From an uncultured Clostridia bacterium (GTDB lineage Bacteria > Bacillota > Clostridia > Christensenellales > Aristaeellaceae): a DNA stretch of 15,510 nt. The DNA lies in assembly GCA_946615495.1 (NCBI GenBank), contig CAMOHY010000022.1, positions 1 to 15,510 of the forward strand, read 5' to 3'. Of this stretch, positions 12,656-15,510 are shown piece by piece. Below the pieces are notes generated by a model. It did no database searches. It saw nothing but the letters and a program-made list of their open reading frames with translations, and was not told where the DNA came from. Position numbers and translations under genes: made by a program. How positions within the stretch are numbered: the first letter of the stretch is position 1; each line of letters starts with the position of its first letter.

Positions 12656-14878
12656 TTAAGCCAGGGAGGCCGGATTGATTTCCAGCTGCACCCTGGCGGG
12701 ATATTCCTCTCCAGCCATCTCCTGAAAGCGGCTCAGCAGCGCGTCCGTGTCCGGATGGTTGAGCAGCTTCATAAGCACGTGGGCCCTTGCTTTATCCTGA
12801 ATACGGGTTATGGGCGCTTCGTCGGCGCGGATAAAGAAAATGCGCCGCTGCAGGGGCGAATGGGAAAACTCCTGGAGCACCCGGTTTTTAATATCCTCCG
12901 CCACCCGAAGGGCCACGTCCATTTCCTTCGCCTCGCACAAAAAGCGCACCATCATGGTAAAGGGCGGATACAGCCCGGCCTTCCGCCGCTCAAATTCCTT
13001 GGCAAAGAAGGCCCGGTAATCCTGGGTGGCCGCGCCGCGGATGGCGTAATGATCGGGCTGATAGGTTTGAATCACCACTTCGCCGGGCTTTTCTCCCCGC
13101 CCCGCCCGGCCGGCCACCTGCACCAAAAGCTGGAAGGTGCGCTCCGCCGCCCGGTAATCGGGAAAATTCAGCGTCAGGTCCGCCATCACTGCGCCAACCA
13201 GCGTCACCTGCGGAAAATCCAGCCCTTTGGCAATCATCTGCGTGCCCAGCAATATCCGGGCTTGGCCCGCCCGAAAACGGTCCACCAGTTCAAAGTGCGC
13301 GTTCTTTCCAGCTGTGGTGTCCACATCCATCCGGATCACGCCGGCGCCGGGAAAGCGGCGGTTCAATTCCTCCTCCACCTTCTGGGTGCCGGTGCCCATG
13401 GGGCGTATATAGGCGCTGCCGCAGGCGGGGCACAGCCTGGGCATGGGCCGCGTTTCGCCGCAGTAATGGCAGCGCAGGGTGCCGTCCACGCTGTGGTAGG
13501 TCATGGATACGTCGCACCGGGAGCATTTGATGGTTTCCCCGCATTTGCGGCAGTTCACCGAGCTGGCGTAGCCCCGCCGGTTGATGAACAGCATGGCCTG
13601 CTGGCCCGCCTGCATGCAATCCTCCAGCTTTTTTTGCAAAAGGCCGGAAAACATGCCGTGGTTGCCCCGGCGCAATTCTTCCCGCATATCCACAACGTGT
13701 ATATGCGGCAGCGGCCGGTTCAGCACCCGGTGGGGCATTTCAATAAGGGTATAATCCCCCCGCCGGGTCATGGCGTAGGAATAAATGCTGGGCGTGGCGC
13801 TGGATAAAACCACCTCCGCCCCTTCTCTTCTGCCCCTGGATACGGCGATTTCCCGCGCATCGTACTGGGGAAAGCGGTCGGACAGGTAGGTCTGCTCATG
13901 CTCCTCATCCACGATGATAAGGCCCAGCTTTTCCACCGGCGCAAACACCGCGGACCGCGCCCCGATCACGATGCGGGCGCCGCCCTGGCGGATGCGCCGC
14001 CATTCGTCAAACCTTTCCCCCGCGCTCAAGCGCGAATGCAGCATCGCCATGGCGTTGCCAAAGCGGGAGCGGAACCAGGAAATCATTTGAGGCGTCAGCA
14101 CGATTTCCGGCACCAGAATAATGGCGCCCTTTCCCTGGCGGAGCGCTTCCCGCACCAGATGAATAAAGACCTCCGTTTTGCCGGAGCCTGTAACGCCGTG
14201 CAGCAAAAAAGGCTTTTGGGGCTTATGCAGCGCGGGAATGAGCTCAGAGAGGGCTTCCCGCTGCTCGGCCGTTAATTCCGGGTCCGGCGCGGCGTCCAGC
14301 CTGCCCATGTAGGGGGCGCGAAGCACCTCCTTCTCGAAAATGCCCACCATTTCCTTTTCCGCCAGCGCGTTTAAAGGCGTGCGCACATCGTTCATCAGGG
14401 CGCGCAATTCCTCCAGCGCATGGGGCTGGCCGTCGGAGAGGATGGTGAGCAGCAGCTTCCGCTTGGGCGCGCGCTGCTGGGAGCGAATGGCTTCATCCAC
14501 CCGCTCCGGGGGAATGAGCAATTGAGCGTATTCCTCCAGCTTTACCTTCACCCGTCCCTGGCGCATTTCCGCGGGAATCATCAGCCGCAGGGCTTCGCAC
14601 AGCGGGCAATGGGACTTTTCCCGGATTTCCCAGGCCAAATCCATCAGCTCCGGCAGCAGGGCGGGGTAATCCTCCAGGGTGGAAAGAATGGGCTTGATTT
14701 TGCTTTCGTCGTAATCCGCCTGGTCCTTCAGGCGAATCACGAACCCCTCTTTTTTTCTGGGACCGAAGGGCACGCTGACCCGCATGCCGGGCGCAACGCG
14801 CATCCCCTCCGGCACCCGATAGGTGAATACGCGGTCCACCTGCTCGGAGGCAATATCCACAATGATTTCCGCGTACAC
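12656..14878 (-). CDS. priA: Primosomal protein N' (replication restart helicase PriA)
   Basis: Encodes 740 residues. PriA recognises stalled forks and D-loops and loads the replicative helicase away from oriC. The N-terminal 3'-DNA-binding domain (about 1-100: MYAEIIVDIASEQVDRVFTY...) leads to a winged-helix region and a superfamily-2 helicase core: Walker A GVTGSGKT (228-235), GARSAVFAP (307-315), DEEH (324-327), SSATPS (359-364) and motif VI QVAGRAGRG (587-595). The two-zinc module is complete, with Cys443, 446, 452, 455, 470, 473, 483 and 486. The start codon is GTG (14876-14878) with GGGAGG-rich sequence 9 bases upstream, and the gap to coaBC is 24 bases. The coaBC-priA-def-fmt order is widespread in Firmicutes. 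Confidence 0.97.
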   Translation of the reverse strand: MYAEIIVDIASEQVDRVFTYRVPEGMRVAPGMRVSVPFGPRKKEGFVIRLKDQADYDESKIKPILSTLEDYPALLPELMDLAWEIREKSHCPLCEALRLMIPAEMRQGRVKVKLEEYAQLLIPPERVDEAIRSQQRAPKRKLLLTILSDGQPHALEELRALMNDVRTPLNALAEKEMVGIFEKEVLRAPYMGRLDAAPDPELTAEQREALSELIPALHKPQKPFLLHGVTGSGKTEVFIHLVREALRQGKGAIILVPEIVLTPQMISWFRSRFGNAMAMLHSRLSAGERFDEWRRIRQGGARIVIGARSAVFAPVEKLGLIIVDEEHEQTYLSDRFPQYDAREIAVSRGRREGAEVVLSSATPSIYSYAMTRRGDYTLIEMPHRVLNRPLPHIHVVDMREELRRGNHGMFSGLLQKKLEDCMQAGQQAMLFINRRGYASSVNCRKCGETIKCSRCDVSMTYHSVDGTLRCHYCGETRPMPRLCPACGSAYIRPMGTGTQKVEEELNRRFPGAGVIRMDVDTTAGKNAHFELVDRFRAGQARILLGTQMIAKGLDFPQVTLVGAVMADLTLNFPDYRAAERTFQLLVQVAGRAGRGEKPGEVVIQTYQPDHYAIRGAATQDYRAFFAKEFERRKAGLYPPFTMMVRFLCEAKEMDVALRVAEDIKNRVLQEFSHSPLQRRIFFIRADEAPITRIQDKARAHVLMKLLNHPDTDALLSRFQEMAGEEYPARVQLEINPASLA

Positions 14879-14902
14879 CCTATCGTTCCCTCCCCATGTG
14901 AT

Positions 14903-15510
14903 TCAGCTTATGCCCTTCCGAAGCTTCATGGCCCGGTCCAGCAATTCATCGGCCACCTGGCGCTTGGGCAGGCAGGGCAAGGTTTCCAGCCCAGAGCGGG
15001 TTACGAAGGTGACGATGTTGGTATCCACGTCAAAGCCCGCGCCGGGGGCGGTCACGTCGTTGGCCACGATCATATCCAGGTTCTTTTTTTCCAATTTCCC
15101 CTGAGCGTTTGAAAGCACGTCGTTGGTTTCCGCCGCAAAGCCCACCAGGGTTTGCCCCGGCTTTTTCATGCGGCCCACCTGGGCGGCCACGTCCGGCGTT
15201 TGCCGCAGCGTCAGGGTCAAGCCGCCGTCGCCCTGCTTTTTGATCTTCTGGTCCGCCGCCAAAGCGGGCGTAAAGTCCGCCGGGGCCGCCGCCTGAATGA
15301 TGATATCGGCAGAGGGGCAGCGCTCAAGCATGGCTTCATACAAATCCTGCGTAGAAAGGATGGATACCTTTTCCACGCCCTGCGGAGAAACCAGGCTGGT
15401 GGGGCCGGAAATCAGCGTCACCCGCGCTCCCCGCCTTTGCGCGGCTTCCGCGATGGCATAGCCCATTTTGCCGCTGGAGCGGTTGGAAATATAGCGCACG
15501 GGATCGATTT
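14903..15510 (-). CDS. coaBC: Phosphopantothenoylcysteine synthetase/decarboxylase CoaBC, C-terminal (CoaB) part
   Basis: The reading frame is open to the window edge, so the gene is partial, with its N-terminal CoaC flavoprotein half outside. The visible 202 codons are the CoaB domain, which joins 4'-phosphopantothenate to cysteine using CTP, a step in coenzyme A synthesis. The first residues IDPVRYISNRSSGKMG are the classic CoaB nucleotide-binding opening. IIQAAAPADFTP, FAAETND and LEKKNLDMIVANDV (conserved Lys and the ANDV loop) follow in the expected order. There is no reason to start at the GTG at 15499, because the codons before it (I-D-P) are part of the conserved motif. It is the first gene of the operon visible here. 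Confidence 0.95.
   Translation of the reverse strand, partial: IDPVRYISNRSSGKMGYAIAEAAQRRGARVTLISGPTSLVSPQGVEKVSILSTQDLYEAMLERCPSADIIIQAAAPADFTPALAADQKIKKQGDGGLTLTLRQTPDVAAQVGRMKKPGQTLVGFAAETNDVLSNAQGKLEKKNLDMIVANDVTAPGAGFDVDTNIVTFVTRSGLETLPCLPKRQVADELLDRAMKLRKGIS

Overview
This window looks like a chromosomal segment from a GC-rich, Gram-positive Firmicute of the Clostridia type, probably an uncultured or gut lineage. The grounds are strong AGGAGG-type ribosome binding sites, intrinsic terminators with U-tracts, a transcription-attenuating riboswitch, and the Firmicutes-style gene order priA-def-fmt-rsmB-rlmN-stp-prkC-rsgA-rpe. No database search was possible, so the lineage is an inference. 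There are no tRNA, rRNA, CRISPR or insertion-sequence signatures. Most of the window is ordinary core genome.

The right-hand three quarters (positions 15510 down to 3855, minus strand) is one tightly packed operon of eleven genes: coaBC (cut by the window edge), priA, def, fmt, rsmB, rlmN, stp, prkC, rsgA, rpe, rsmA. Most junctions overlap (ATGA or up to 11 bases) or abut, which implies co-transcription and translational coupling. It combines CoA synthesis, replication restart, the initiator-tRNA formylation and deformylation cycle, three rRNA methyltransferases, a 30S-maturation GTPase, and the PASTA-kinase/PP2C-phosphatase pair that senses cell-wall state. In this operon rsmA follows rpe.

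The left-hand part (1-3840) holds single-gene units. A divergent pair, each with its own promoter, consists of an aldo/keto-reductase-like TIM-barrel protein on the minus strand and a GNAT acetyltransferase on the plus strand. A MATE-family efflux pump (2401-3783) lies further right behind a promoter and a terminator-like leader hairpin, and is closed by a strong terminator.

The most interesting part is 1673-2125. It holds a yybP-ykoY-type manganese riboswitch aptamer whose closing P1 strand overlaps a perfect 14-bp intrinsic terminator, the architecture of a Mn2+-induced ON switch. Instead of a known manganese exporter, the switch controls a 65-residue protein behind a near-perfect ribosome binding site. 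That protein has one hydrophobic N-terminal segment and a tail of repeated Pro-x-Met-Gly units, with eleven arginines and no acidic residue, Cys or Lys. A terminator closes the unit right after this gene, so the small protein appears to be its only product. It is a candidate for an undescribed small membrane protein of the manganese response.
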